Assembly: GCA_033557685.1 (NCBI GenBank)
Contig: JAWQRN010000432.1
Span: 1-29,752 of the forward strand
DNA: 29,752 nucleotides
Direction: 5' to 3'
Source of the DNA: Sperchopsis tessellata
Taxonomy: Eukaryota; Arthropoda; Insecta; Coleoptera; Hydrophilidae
Below are positions 11,040 through 21,579 of the stretch, in pieces. Made by a program: the position numbers and the translations under genes. The number at the start of each line of letters is the position of its first letter. Position 1 is the first letter of the stretch. The notes under the pieces were generated by a model. The model was not told the DNA's origin, searched no databases, and worked only from the letters and a program-made list of their open reading frames with translations.

Positions 11040-11249
11040 TATGTGGTTTGCTCAAAATTTTGTATTACTTAGATGTTGTATAACTACAATATTATGCAGT
11101 TATATGATTGTGTACTACATTATATACTATATTTTTACTTCAGCCTTATTTTCTTCATTATATCTCCAAGAGAAATTTGAAAAAATTTCACATAACCTTA
11201 ACCTCAGTAATATAGTAAATATGACCAGGATTTTTGAGATACCGCCTGC

Positions 11250-12925
11250 ATGATCTTGAATATATCCCAGAATTGGATTATATTGAATGCAATTCTTCTT
11301 TGAATGAAGGCATTATGGAAAATGAACAGGATAAATTAATTAATGGCATAACAGAATAAGTGGAAAATCCAGTAACTGTTAAAACAAGCACAAAAAGATA
11401 AACGTGGCTAAAGTGGCTTTCCGGGGCGACGATTCATCAAAGATGTATTAGAACTTAGTACATTTTATATATTTTTATTAATGATCTTTTCGACAAAATT
11501 ATTGAATATTAAAAGTTGTTTGCACAACAAATTGCTATCAGAAAATATTTATATCTAACTAATGCTGGGTTAAAAACAAAATATTTTGTAATCTTAATTT
11601 CGATATAAATTGATCGGCTTCCAAATACGTACTTTTACTAAAAAATTAATCTTAGCTTAGATGTAAGAAAAGACTATAAATATATTTGAAAACCTCACGC
11701 AATTTCTGCATTTAATAACAAATAAATGCGCTTGATGAAAATCACTCAGAATTCACAAGCTAAAACCACTACAAAATTTGGACACTGGAGATTAAAATAA
11801 TTTATGCACTGCTATGCTGGTGGTTTTGCTTTCATATATAATATACATACTGGTGATTTTGCTTTCATATATGAAATATATGCTGGCCAACAGAATAATA
11901 ATTCATGTAGATTATCCTTAAGAATATCCAAATATTGTAGTAAGACTGCGAAAATTTTATTCCAAAAAATTTGATAGCTACCACACTACCTTAGACTTCT
12001 TACTAGGTTTTTGGCAGACAATGGTATTTTGAGCCTTAGAACAGTACGCAGAAACAGAATTGAAAATTGTACGTTGTCTACTGAAAATTATATGAATAAA
12101 AGACGCAAGAGAGGCTAGCTATGATTACGTAGCTAACTATAAAAATATTGACATTAGTTCCCTGGTATGAAAATATAATAGTGTTGTAAATCTATTGTCT
12201 ACTTTTGGAGGGCATCAGCCATTATCTTCTTTAAATATGTACGATAAACCAACTAATTCAAGTGTAGAAAAAAGTTGCCCTTTTATTATCAAAAAATATA
12301 GCAACCATATGGGCGGTGTCGATTTCTTAAATGCTAATATAAGGAGACATAAAATACTCACAAAGAGTAACAATACTATTTGATGAACATGGTAATAGCA
12401 AAGGTATGGATGGTATATAGAAAAAGTGGAAAAGAAAAGGTATACTATATTAGTACTATCTTGAAATTTACATCAAATCTAGAGCAAAGCGTCAGAGTCA
12501 ATATATTAAATATAGAAATCAAATATGGATTGAAAAATTTGGGAACAAGCACACATTAATACGTTATCAGCACTGCTCTGTTAGTAATTAGCTGTACCCC
12601 ACGTAAGCATGCAAATGCTTTAAGATCGTGAGAAAGCATATTATAAGAGGTATCGTAGTGTTTCAATGTTCTTATAGTCATACTATATTTTTATTTTCGA
12701 AACGAAGTTTAAATTTAGTTGGCAAAGTAATTCCATTATCGTGGACGTCCAAGTAGAAGTAAAGAACCAGCCAAACATATTCCTCCTAGAGATATATGCT
12801 TGAATCCAAAAGGTCACTATATAGTATGGACAAAGAGGAATACATGCAAATTTCCAAAATGTACTGGATTTTCACAAACAGATCGTGAAAAATTCTACAT
12901 AATTTATGTTTTACTAAAAAAATAA
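11250..12925 (+). pseudogene. piggyBac-type transposase (DDE_Tnp_1_7), broken
   Basis: A degraded piggyBac transposase of the PGBD-like type. In order: an acidic N-terminal piece (11258-11352, EYIPELDYIECNSSLNEG); STFYIFINDLFDKIIEY, then a stop, then KLFAQQ (11457-11530), the usual start of the conserved domain; FDSYHTTLDFLLG (about 11970-12008), which carries the second catalytic Asp; NGILSLRTVRRNRIENCTLS with no stop to 12117; LLSTFGGHQPLSSLNMYDK through HMGGVDFLN (12183-12383), where the third catalytic Asp (in GGVD) is kept; and a Cys-containing C-terminus (12743-12925) with NTCKFPKCTGFSQ. The first catalytic Asp region is not found. The last Cys pair expected in the C-terminal zinc ribbon is absent. 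Stops, frameshifts and an internal tandem repeat make it inactive. Confidence 0.88.
11814..11885. repeat. 33-bp tandem duplication inside the piggyBac pseudogene
   Basis: Two 33-bp units start at 11814 and 11847, both containing TTTTGCTTTCATATAT, and a third begins at 11880 (ATGCTGG). The repeat lies where the transposase frame is lost, so it probably arose after inactivation. Confidence 0.85.
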
Positions 12926-15149
12926 CTGCTTCAAAAAGTTACATACTGAAATCTGTAACATTTCTGTAATCTACAACATAACATCTAGTTGAGGAAAAAT
13001 TTCCAGTTGTGGTCGCATTACCTAGTCATAGACGTAGAGCAACTTTCAATAGACAAACAAAAGACAAAAGTTTGTTAATGTAAAATGAATATCTCAATAT
13101 AAAATACAGTACAATCAACTAATATCTACTCCTGCAGCATATACGATGTGTAATAATTTTGCAAGAAAACACAGAAGCAACAATTCAGTATATATAGTAC
13201 AACTAACAAATTGATCTCAACGAATATTTGATAAATATTTCACAGGAAATTCAAACACGTATATATTTACGAAGATAAGTAAATATTTCCTTTTCGTAAT
13301 GATGAAAATTCTATTTAGAGCCGAACTGGGGTGATCTGGTTTGTTCCAGACGTGTTGATCCAAATCCCCGGCACTTAAATGATATGTTTAGTTTCTAAAG
13401 AGTTATCGATACATATATCGACAGGTTAATACTTTCGCAAACTTAGTCACCATTCACGACTGTAGGCATTAATTTTCAGCAGAGCGATGGCGCTCTACGA
13501 AATAACATCAAACATTTATGTTTCCGATCTCTTGGAAGGGATGTTTTGATTTTAGGGCAGTTTGTTTGAGGATTATTCCAGCTACTACGTACTCTATACA
13601 GTAATGAAGTTCCCATGACTGAACGTTTGAGAAACTTGATATATTTAAGCTCAATAACTTCCTAGACTAAAATGCAGAAGTTAATTACAGCTAAACTATT
13701 AAGATCTTTAATTAGAAGATTATTATAGGAATATCTTAAAATAAAACTAATTAAATCTATTAGTTCCTAATATTTTTGAAGAGCTACCATTCTATTTTAT
13801 CAACTCATAACTAAAATATATGTGTTGACTGCACTCTGTCACAAAGAATACAACTTTGCCACTTCTAGTAGCAAATCGGTAACTTTCTTTCCTTGGATTA
13901 ATTGCATTTCTAATAACTCTTAACATAAGCTTGAGCGTAAAAAATGCCTTTTACTTCATACTCATATCGAAACATTTACGTTTGTTTTATTAATAATACT
14001 AAATCATTCATTAACCTAAATATGTAGACTTCTCAATATCACAGCAAAAGAGGCAGATCAGCAAGTAATCATCTGTTCTTCTAGACCAAAACATGTCAGG
14101 TAGCGCCCCTATAAAATGTTGTGAAAGTGTACTCAAACTTAAAATTTAAATGGATCAGATGTACATTAATTAAAATCAGGTTATAGAGTATAGAAAGAAC
14201 TATGTATGTTTCTACTATTTTTCAGGTACTAGGTGTCGCAATTTCAATTATTTTATGTTTGTGAAGTTTGGAGCAACTAGATATAATTTTTTAAATGAAC
14301 TGTTATGCTCTTAAACTAACTCTATTGATGAACTTTGAAAACGTTGAAAGTTGCAGAAGCGAATATGTGTAGGAAATAAATTACAGAAGGAAGTATCAAC
14401 TTCCTACCTATTGTAAAGAGATTTTTTTTATAAGTAATCTGCTTTATATAGAATAGCTAATAATAACAATGATAAACCTTTTAAAATTGCAATTATGCAC
14501 AACTGTATGCTAACTATATGAATTTACTCATAAAAGCAGCTGTGGTTTGTTTTCATGGTATTTTTTTACTACATAGAAAACACCCACTATGTTTCTCAGA
14601 TGACCGATATATTTAATTACATAGTGTGTTTGTTTTTTAAAGCTAGATTATGCACAAGTTCTCATATATTTACTAAAGTGTTTATTTACTTTTAAATACG
14701 CATTAACGCCCGTGCACATTTTGTCATATGGTGCTTGTATATCATCATGATTGATTACATAAAATAACCAGGCCATGAAATCGCATTGCAAATTTGACAC
14801 AATGGTCGTTTATGCAAAACCGCACTATTATATCTATAATTTACGACCAATTTGCACAGTTATATAAATTAATAATATTATTTTATTATTATTGATATAT
14901 TATTTTAATTTTCTTATATGGCAATCTAGTACAAGGTGTGGACTTATGAATGGGGTTTGTACCATAATTCATTTGACGAACCTTTGATCCAAATATCGTA
15001 AATAGTAATGTTCAACTTAATGGTTAAACGGTCAACAAATATTTTGAGCTGTATTGCAGAAAAAGTCATATGTATCAGTTTAACCTCTTAAGGATGAGTG
15101 ATTAGCCCAGATACCCACATATTAAATAATTGTCTCCATGGGCTTACTA
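12926..15149. other. No recognisable gene
   Basis: About 2.2 kb of AT-rich sequence between the piggyBac and mariner remnants. Short inverted repeats such as AGAGCG-ATGG-CGCTCT (about 13483-13498) are present, but I see no RNA gene, coding motif or array. Confidence 0.55.
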
Positions 15150-15165
15150 CCAGCGGGGGATAACC
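15150..15165 (+). repeat. mariner left terminal inverted repeat (degraded)
   Basis: CCAGCGGGGGATAACC aligns with the reverse complement of the right end, CCAGTACGAGGGTTACC, with a 2-nt gap and a few mismatches. It is preceded by TA. Confidence 0.6.
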
Positions 15166-15340
15166 ACAGTAAGAATTATGTTGTTTATGCTATTACTTTT
15201 GTATGAGGTGGTGCTATTGAGATGTGTCATTACTATTTTCGTAAAATTTGAAGTTTGTTATTGTGAAAACAGCGGCAGCTTAGAAATTGACCGATTAGTT
15301 TGTTTACAGTGAGCGTTTAAAAAAAGCAATTTTTAAAAAA

Positions 15341-15952
15341 ATGGAAAAAAGATTTTCGTTGAATGATTTTTTACGATTTTAGTAAAGGCCTAACTCAACA
15401 ACAATACATAGAATCGCTTCGCTCAACTTTTAGTAATGAAACACCATCAGAAAATATTGTTTACAACTGGTTTGCAGAATTTCGTCGTGGCAGTGCGTCC
15501 GTCAGTGATATATTTCGTGAAGGTAAACCAAAATAGGTTTATTATTCCAAAAAACATCGATGCAATGCGCAATGATTGAAGGAGAAAGGCATGTGATCTA
15601 CAGTGAGATAGAGGCATGCATAGGCATATCGTAGAATGCAGTACATTCGATTTTGCATCAACATTTAGCTGTGAAAAAGATCTGTTCCCGACTCGTGTTA
15701 ATTTGTGTAAGGAAATGTTCAAAAACTTCGACCGAGGAACTGCAAAATCCGCATACAACATCGTATCAGGTGACGAAACTTGGATATATTCGTATAAACC
15801 GAAAACTAAGCAACAATCCACTGTTTGGGTGTTCCAAGATTAACCGAATCCCACAAAAGTTGTTCGTTCACGAAGGACTTCCAAGAAACGGATCGCTTGT
15901 TTCTTTGGTTGTACTGGACATGTTGCAACCTATTTTTTGAGGATTGACGTAC
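15341..15952 (+). pseudogene. mariner transposase, N-terminal DNA-binding part and first catalytic region
   Basis: The likely original start is ATG 15341 (MEKRFSLNDFLRF), then a frameshift. 15366-15533 reads on through KGLTQQQYIESLRSTFSNE and VYNWFAEFRRG, the helix-turn-helix pair that binds the terminal repeats in mariner transposases, ending FREGKPK and a stop. Around 15640-15700 the frame moves again, giving HQHLAVKKICSR. 15770-15840 reads SGDETWIYSY...KQQSTVWVFQD; the Asp in GDETW is the first catalytic Asp. After a stop it continues PNPTKVVRS and ACFFGCTGHVAT to about 15935. At least three frame changes and several stops. Confidence 0.88.
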
Positions 15953-15956
15953 ACTT

Positions 15957-16282
15957 AACACTGAATGGTATGCAACAATATGTATGCCAGAAATAATCGA
16001 CGAAATCAGGATAAACAATCGAAAACTTCGCATCATTCTTCATTATGACAACGCCAGCTCTCACACAGCTCGTCAAACAATTGATTATTTGAAGGAGACA
16101 AACATCGAATTAATGTCTTAATGCCCATATTCACCTAAGTTATTGCCTAACGACTTTTTTTTGTTTCCCAATGTCAACCTCAAGAAGCTTTAGTGAAAAA
16201 ATGTGTCGAGAATTGGTTTGAACGCATACAAAAGTATATAAATCTTTAAAGCGAATATTTTGAAAAGCAATAAGACAGTTTG
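15957..16282 (+). pseudogene. mariner transposase C-terminal region, duplicate 1
   Basis: Encodes the second half of the catalytic domain. YDNASSHTARQTIDYLKE (from about 16043) carries the second catalytic Asp. YSPKLLPNDFF (from about 16127) carries Lys where the third catalytic Asp is expected, so this copy has lost the active site. It then lacks about 70 bp that duplicate 2 keeps (the GTCGACAGCGATTTTC segment). It ends in AATATTTTGAAAAGCAATAA, which corresponds to the C-terminus of the transposase. Confidence 0.85.
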
Positions 16283-16290
16283 AAGAACAG

Positions 16291-16690
16291 TTAACGCAGA
16301 ATGGTATACCACAAATTGTTTGCCAGAAATCATCGGCGAAATCAGGAAAAACAACCGAAAACGTCATCATTATTCATCATGACAACGCCAGCTCTCACAT
16401 AGCACGTCAAACAATTGATTATTTGAAAGAGAAAAACATCGAATTTATGTCTCATTACCCGTATTCACCTGATTTATCGCCTAACGACTTTTTTTGTTCC
16501 CAAATGTCCAACAAAAAATAAGTCGACAGCGATTTTCATTACCTCAAGAAGCTGCCGAAGTCTTCAAAAGCCTTTTTGAGATACTAATTTCAGAGTGGAA
16601 AAAATGTTTTGATAGTTGATTTGAAAGCATGTAAAAGTGTATAAATCTTAAAAGAGAATATTTTGAAGAGCAATAAAACAGTTTATTTAA
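16291..16690 (+). pseudogene. mariner transposase C-terminal region, duplicate 2
   Basis: A second copy of the same region, offset by 334 bp at the shared block GACAACGCCAGCTCTCACA (16047 and 16381). It reads HDNASSHIARQTIDYLKEK and YSPDLSPNDFF, so both later catalytic Asp residues are kept, spaced as in the D,D34D mariner family. A one-base loss follows PNDFF. The end of the protein (FESM, KCIN, REYFEEQ) is recognisable to 16675 with stops. It is better preserved than duplicate 1. Confidence 0.87.
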
Positions 16691-16718
16691 AAAATTATTT
16701 TTTTCTTTTCATTTAAAA

Positions 16719-16735
16719 GGTAACCCTCGTACTGG
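16719..16735 (-). repeat. mariner right terminal inverted repeat
   Basis: GGTAACCCTCGTACTGG, an imperfect inverted match of 15150-15165, followed by TA. It lies about 45 bp after the transposase C-terminus, a normal distance for mariner. Confidence 0.6.
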
Positions 16736-16737
16736 TA

Positions 16738-17144
16738 TACAAATAGAGCTACTGTATTTCTGGTTGATTTATCACAGGTTGTCTATCGGTGTTCCAGTAA
16801 TATTTCAGGATATTTTATACATAATATAAAAAATACCAACACCATCCAACGCATACATTCTTAGTATGTATACATTCAAGTGTTATGTGAGAATGCATAT
16901 ACGCTCATAATTTATTTTTTGGAGGTTGTAACCTAAAAATTTAAATACCGTCATCTGCGTTTTTTTACTTTGTTTATTAGACTAACTAGATATCTGTAAG
17001 TTACATTTCACAAAAACTCATATTATAGTATTCTTTATATTATTTGTTTGTTTATCTCTATAGAAGTATATATGAAGGTTACAAATTAACCGAAATTTAG
17101 GCAGTTTACTATAACAAATTAAATTCTTAAACCCAAGGTCATTA
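16738..17144. other. No recognisable feature
   Basis: AT-rich spacer between the mariner element and the 3' end of the minus-strand RTE-like element. Nothing recognised. Confidence 0.55.
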
Positions 17145-18550
17145 TTCACCATCATCATAATCTGCCGTTAATTCATTCACTACTGGACGAAAGCCTCCCC
17201 AAGTTCCTTCCACTCACCACGGTTGTACGTTCTTCTCATCTACGTGGCTCCCAAAAAACTTCTGATTTGTCTGTCCTACCTGTCATCGGGTTTTCGTCTT
17301 GGTCTTATGTTGTCTTTTGATTCTCACAAGATTAATTCCTTGGCCATCTATGATCAGCTCGCTTTCCAAGATGTCCTGCCCATTTCGACTTTTGTGTCTT
17401 CACTGTCAATATAATATCTTGATCTTAGTCTGACTTCTTATCCATGCACATCAGCTTCTATCACTAATTCTATAACCCATCGTGTATTTCTCAATACTGC
17501 TTTGGGTTGATTGAAGCTTGTGTATATGCGAGGCCTCGAATATCCACGCCTCCCTGTCATACGTCATCACAGGCATAACACACTGAAAAACGCCTGCGTT
17601 TCAAACACAAAGGCATCTTAGACTTAAATATGTTGCTTAGACGTCCAGTTATTCTCCATGTAAGCTTTGTTATTCGCGCTATCTTTAAAGAAATGTATCC
17701 ATCTAACTTTATGAGCAGGCCCAAATACATGTATAACGTTCCAGTTTTGATTAATGTGTCCTCGTTGTACATATAGAATGGCATAGCTAGGTCATTGACA
17801 TAATCTTCGTTTTACTAACATTCATCCGAAGGCCACATGCCTACTTTCAGACTCCAGATCAATCATTCTTTCTTGGTGCTCCTTGCTAGTGTGTGCAAAT
17901 AATACTATACCATCTGCAAATCTCAAATGATTAAGATATTCTCCTTTCACTTTAATGCCCTTTTGTTTCCAATTTAGTTCCCGGAACATATACTCTAAAA
18001 ATGCATTGAACAACTTCTGCGATAGGATGACATTTTCCTAGATGTTTTGAATTAGCAGCATTTATGCAGATGGAAAACCATTTTGAACTAAAGCTTTAAT
18101 AACTGAAGATGTATTGGTCAAGTCAAATGTTTATCGTAGCCTGCAAAAGCACAACAAAGTTACAGGTTATAATCGTTATATCTAGATAACAGTTCACGCA
18201 CCGTGTGAATGTGGACAATAGTGCTAAATCTCTTCCAAAAACCTGCCTATACATTGGGTTGAAACGAATCGAATTGTTATGTAAGGCGATTCGTAATTAT
18301 TTGGGTAAGGATCTTATACGCAGCAGATGTGACACTGATAGGACGGTAATTTTTCAAATCTGTTGAATTCTCATTTTTGAGGATTAAAATATCTGTTGCA
18401 TTGTTCAAAGAAGCTGGTATCTGTTTTGTTTCTATGCATGACGTATACAGTTTTGCCAGAACTGTATATATTTCATCTCTAGAAATTTTTAGAATGTCAA
18501 CGGTGAACTCGTCTTCTCCGGGTCCTTTTCCACAAGCAAACAGATAATCA
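17145..18550 (-). pseudogene. RTE-like non-LTR retrotransposon RT, 5'-truncated
   Basis: Reads right to left. 18550-18277 gives GEDEFTVDILKISRDEIY, NNATDILILKNENSTDLK and NYRPISVTSAAYKILTQI, the RT fingers. About 18130-18100 gives TFDLTNTSSVIKALVQNG, motif A with its neighbourhood decayed. 18013-17822 gives LFNAFLEYMFRELNWKQKG and LNHLRFADGIVLFAHTSKEH; this is motif C, where the second catalytic Asp is Gly (FADG). 17784-17557 gives MYLGLLIKLDGYISLKIA and RLSNIFKSKMPLCLKRR. The tail EWKELGEAFVQ sits near 17215-17180 and the 3' end is GAT-rich (CCATCATCATAATC on the plus strand). Its protein clearly differs from the copy at 2690-5375, so it is a separate subfamily. The endonuclease is absent. 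Confidence 0.85.
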
Positions 18551-18559
18551 ATGGTAAAG

Positions 18560-18710
18560 GAAACAACCTTGTGGGAACCCGGAGACAACGTAAGACTAGA
18601 ACTAAGAAATTGTTTGCGAGTCAGAAGCACTCGAAGGACGCTCAACCGTGGAAGGAACTTGGGGAGGCCTTCGTCGAACAGTGGATGTATAACGATAGTC
18701 CATAAAAATT
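18560..18710 (+). pseudogene. RTE-like C-terminal tail fragment, opposite orientation to its neighbour
   Basis: From about 18578 to the TAA at about 18704 one plus-strand frame stays open for roughly 41 codons. It reads from GTRRQRKTRTKK to KELGEAFVEQWMYNDSP, the C-terminal end of an RTE-like protein. It abuts the 5'-truncated end of the minus-strand copy (18550), so the two are divergently arranged, 5' break to tail. It is too short to include any RT motif. Confidence 0.7.
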
Positions 18711-19510
18711 TAAATTTATTGCAAACGTTCAAGGTCCAGGATTGGAAAAAGTACAGATGAACTCAGGAGATATTTTGTCAACCATGAGGTTCAACGATCT
18801 ATGAAAATCAAAGAAATAAACATTTCCTACTTAGTATGTTTGAACTAGTTTCGTAGTATTTTTGTAAATTATAAAGGAAAATCATTCATTGATCACAGCC
18901 TACTAAAACAGTGATTATCAGCATTTATCGGCCTAAGAAAAAATAAAGTGTAAACTGAAATCCGTCCGTACACAAAAAAAGCAAAGATTAACGGGAAATT
19001 TTGGTTGAAATCTTTTGTAATTTCACCGACATTGTTATCTGCTCTGCTGAGTTCGAAATTATAGCAGGCCATTAAATTCCATTGGACCAATTCACTCATA
19101 TAACACAGGAAACCACTCTAAACATTAAAACACCGGCCTTGGTTTACTTGCTTACATTAACGTTATTCATTTACACTACAGCTGTATTCTTTCCATTGCC
19201 ACCGTAAACCTCGACTACTGCAGATTCGCATAGTATTGTTCTAAAGCACTAACTTTTCATTAAGCCAACTAAACTATTTTCTTTTTTTTAAAACTGAATG
19301 TTGCACTTCTACAGCCTTGCATTAATTTTATTTACATAATCTAACAGAAAATATCTCGTAAATTTATCAAAACAGAACTACCATATGTTTATTAAAAGTT
19401 TATTTACATCTGTTGCACAAAAGTATACTTGTACCTGTAACAATAAATTCAAATAAGGTTTTATTACAGCAAAATTTACGATTCTGATTAATACTACCAT
19501 GTCACAAACA
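18711..19510. other. No recognisable gene
   Basis: AT-rich spacer between the RTE-like tail and the left LTR of the BEL/Pao element. No coding motif recognised on either strand. Confidence 0.55.
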
Positions 19511-19835
19511 TAAACATGGTTTTAGTAGATGTTTGAATATGTCAAACTTAAATATTTTTTTTATTTTCTGTTTACAGCACCACAATAACCTCGTAGTTAT
19601 TTTTTTATACTACTCCTCAAGGGGGTCGTGTTTCCGTGACGCCAAGAATAAAAAACGACAGTAGTGAACCAGCCATCTTGGGAACCATCTCAAGTTTTTC
19701 ATATCGTATCCTTCAAATAACTCAAATCGATGTAGTCTTAAGTGATCTGACGTGATTACCTTTCGTTGTGCAAGCAAAATATTTTTGTGTCGACACGCTG
19801 CATCAAGTTTAGCATCCCTACAATGTTTAAATCAC
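19511..19835 (+). repeat. BEL/Pao 5' LTR
   Basis: Matches the 3' LTR through CATGGT (19515-19520), GTCAAAC (19541-19547), TTTACAGCACCA, AACGACAGTAGTGAACCAGC (near 19657), TCAAATAACTCAAATCGA, and GTGATTACCTTTCGTTGTGC. It lacks two segments present in the 3' LTR, of about 35 and 50 bp. The right boundary is uncertain: matching fades at about 19835, but the leader up to the gag ATG at 19985 might still contain LTR sequence. Confidence 0.82.
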
Positions 19836-19984
19836 GTGTTACTACTAACTGCCATGTTTAAATCGGGAAAAATATTAAGTTTCGTGTACCATGCAAGCTG
19901 AAATTTCGTAATTTGCTTGATTAAAATTAATAATTTGTTTTTGTAGTTTTCGCATTTAAATCTCATGGTTTTCAGGTCGCCATT

Positions 19985-20536
19985 ATGGCTTTATCATTGA
20001 AAGAAACAAACTGTTTACAACAAGACTTAACTGTCAATAAAGACAAACTCATTAGGCTTGACCAAGAAATTAAGACAATTTTACTATCGGACGTTTCTAA
20101 AATGCAATTCAACCTTGTCAAGTCTAAATTCGGAGAAATTGGAAACAATAATTGATGACAATTATAGAGTTTGTTCAACATTGGAGAAAGTTAAATGTGA
20201 ACTTATTCAAAGTATTCAAGAAGGTTATACTCAGTTGTTAGTCATCAATGAGAAACTATTCCCTTCATGTTTAACGAAAGACAATTCACACATGCAGCCT
20301 TCAAATAAGGTGCCATAGTTTTCTGGAAACGACTTATCCATATTTCCTTCATTTAACGACAGATTGCCCGAGATTTATAAGTTTCATTACTTACTAGGGA
20401 TATATTATTCCAACGTTACAACAATAAATGGACACTTTGGACAATAATGAATATTGATAATATCCTGAATTTAAATCCTTTAACAGGAAAACAAACTTCA
20501 TCGTCGCTTCAGGCCCTATTAAGTTCATTTAATGGG
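19985..20536 (+). pseudogene. BEL/Pao Gag, N-terminal half
   Basis: The start is taken as ATG 19985, just after the leader; the frame runs MALSLKETNCLQQDLTVNKD to a stop near 20151. A +1 shift near 20130 continues in 20058-20318 (LETIIDDNYRVCSTLEKVKC...), then PSNKVP, a stop, and FSGNDLSIFPSFNDRLPEIY. After another shift it reads NIDNILNLNPLTGKQTSSS and LQALLSSFNGN up to the SINE insertion. The Phe-Ser-Gly...Pro-Ser-Phe segment and the 'IL-LNPLTGKQTSSSL' segment are typical of the DUF1759-type Gag of BEL/Pao elements. Gag would coat and package the element RNA in the cytoplasm. Confidence 0.82.
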
Positions 20537-20540
20537 AATT

Positions 20541-20552
20541 ATTACAGCTTTA
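20541..20552. repeat. Target-site duplication of the SINE, left copy
   Basis: ATTACAGCTTTA, repeated exactly at 20811-20822. The duplicated bases belong to the BEL gag frame. Confidence 0.85.
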
Positions 20553-20810
20553 GGGGTCTCGGGTGCGAGTCCCAAAGGCGATCGGGTTTTTGTGATTAGG
20601 GAAAAGTCTTTGTAGTGCTCGTCTTCCGGGAGGGACGTAAAACGGTGGATCCCGTGTAATGTAGGCACAATGAAGATCGCGTGCACGTAAAAGAACCCAA
20701 TTCCAGTCTGGAACACTGGATGCGGCAAAATTCCCAGGTGAGGGAGCCTAATCCCTAGCGTCGTGATTGGCCATAGGAGCAGAAATAGGCCAACGTTAAA
20801 CAAATAAGCA
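20553..20810 (+). mobile_element. SINE-like retroposon, 5'-truncated, inserted in BEL gag
   Basis: A 258-bp insertion, clearly richer in G+C than its surroundings, between perfect 12-bp direct repeats. Near its left end GGGTGCGAGTCCC (20561-20573) resembles a tRNA-type RNA polymerase III B box. No A box precedes it, which suggests 5' truncation on insertion. The middle (20630-20705: GGGACGTAAAAC, GGTGGATCCCGTGTAATG, GTGCACGTAAAAGAACCCA) resembles the conserved central domains of widespread invertebrate SINEs; I cannot name which one. The right end is CCAACGTTAAACAAATAAGC, an A-rich tail. No protein is encoded. It moves only with the machinery of a partner LINE. Confidence 0.8.
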
Positions 20811-20822
20811 ATTACAGCTTTA
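20811..20822. repeat. Target-site duplication of the SINE, right copy
   Basis: ATTACAGCTTTA, identical to 20541-20552. Directly after it the BEL gag sequence resumes (LPIEGDLLFVHVFLRLFD). Confidence 0.85.
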
Positions 20823-21500
20823 AAAAATTATCCCTTCCCATTGAGGGTGATCTTCTGTTTGTACATGTCTTTCTTCGATTATTTGACATGCTCTAGAATT
20901 CGCTTTAAGGCAGTGTCAATAGCTACACGTCAAAAATAAGTGTTTCGTCAAATTCTAAAATCTTTTCACCAAAACTTTAACATCGCACTTCGCTTTCAGC
21001 AAAGACATCTCGAAATGAATCAACCAGTCCTATAAATAAATGCATCATTGTAAAGGTGAACTCTGCTTATGCCACTTTGACATCTTCCGATCACTTAGTT
21101 CTCAAGAACTCTTCAAAGTTGTCAAATTAGCACAACTGTGCCTGAATTGTTTTTCGTCACAGCATGCAATCAAAACTTGTACAACAAAGTACAAATATAG
21201 AACGTTTTCTCGATTTCATCACACCCTGTTACATTTAGGTAATAGTGGTATTTCTTTTGGTCATGCAAATTATGATCTGCTTTCGTTTTTGCAGAATTCT
21301 TCAGTTACTCAAAACCAGGTTCAACCATTACCCACAAATAATTACAATGCAATATCCTTTCATATCTCTACCATCACAACTGTATTGTTAGCTACAGCTG
21401 TCGCCAATATAGGTATGACAGTTAAAACATCGTATACGAATGATCATAAACCCAGGGCCAAATATTTCCATTATCACAACATGTTTCACCAATAAATTAG
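20823..21500 (+). pseudogene. BEL/Pao Gag, C-terminal half with Cys/His motif
   Basis: Continues Gag after the SINE. 20835-20890 reads LPIEGDLLFVHVFLRLFD. After stops and shifts, 21040-21240 reads through SSQELFKVVKLAQLCLNCF, SSQHAIKTCTTKYKY and HHTLLHL. The Cys-x2-Cys, His and Cys in LCLNCFSSQHAIKTC, followed by HHTLLH, form the nucleocapsid-like motif typical of BEL/Pao Gag. The frame then stays open to 21495 without clear motifs, probably the Gag-protease linker. The indels predate or postdate the SINE; order unknown. Confidence 0.8.
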
Positions 21501-21579
21501 GTTTAAGTAAACAAGCCACTCCAAATTATATATCAAGCCTTAGAGAAACAACCATCCCAAGTGTCAAATCACACCCCTT

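Larger units (their letters stand above)
15150..16735 (+). mobile_element. mariner transposon with internal C-terminal duplication
   Basis: A Tc1/mariner-superfamily element bounded by degraded terminal inverted repeats (15150-15165 and 16719-16735), each next to a TA dinucleotide (15148-15149, 16736-16737), as expected for TA-targeted insertion. The span is 1586 bp, against about 1.3 kb for a typical mariner. The excess is explained by a duplicated 3' third (15957-16282 and 16291-16690). All the transposase coding sequence is on the plus strand and is broken. Confidence 0.85.

Noticed and set aside
13483..13498. 6-bp hairpin AGAGCG-ATGG-CGCTCT
   Set aside because: Too short to support an RNA gene or element end.
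15447..15821. 124-codon open frame on the minus strand
   Set aside because: It is the antisense shadow of the mariner transposase, whose motifs read clearly on the plus strand.
20525..20803. 92-codon minus-strand frame
   Set aside because: It covers the SINE insertion and its target site. Its GC-rich composition explains the lack of stops, and no protein motif is seen.
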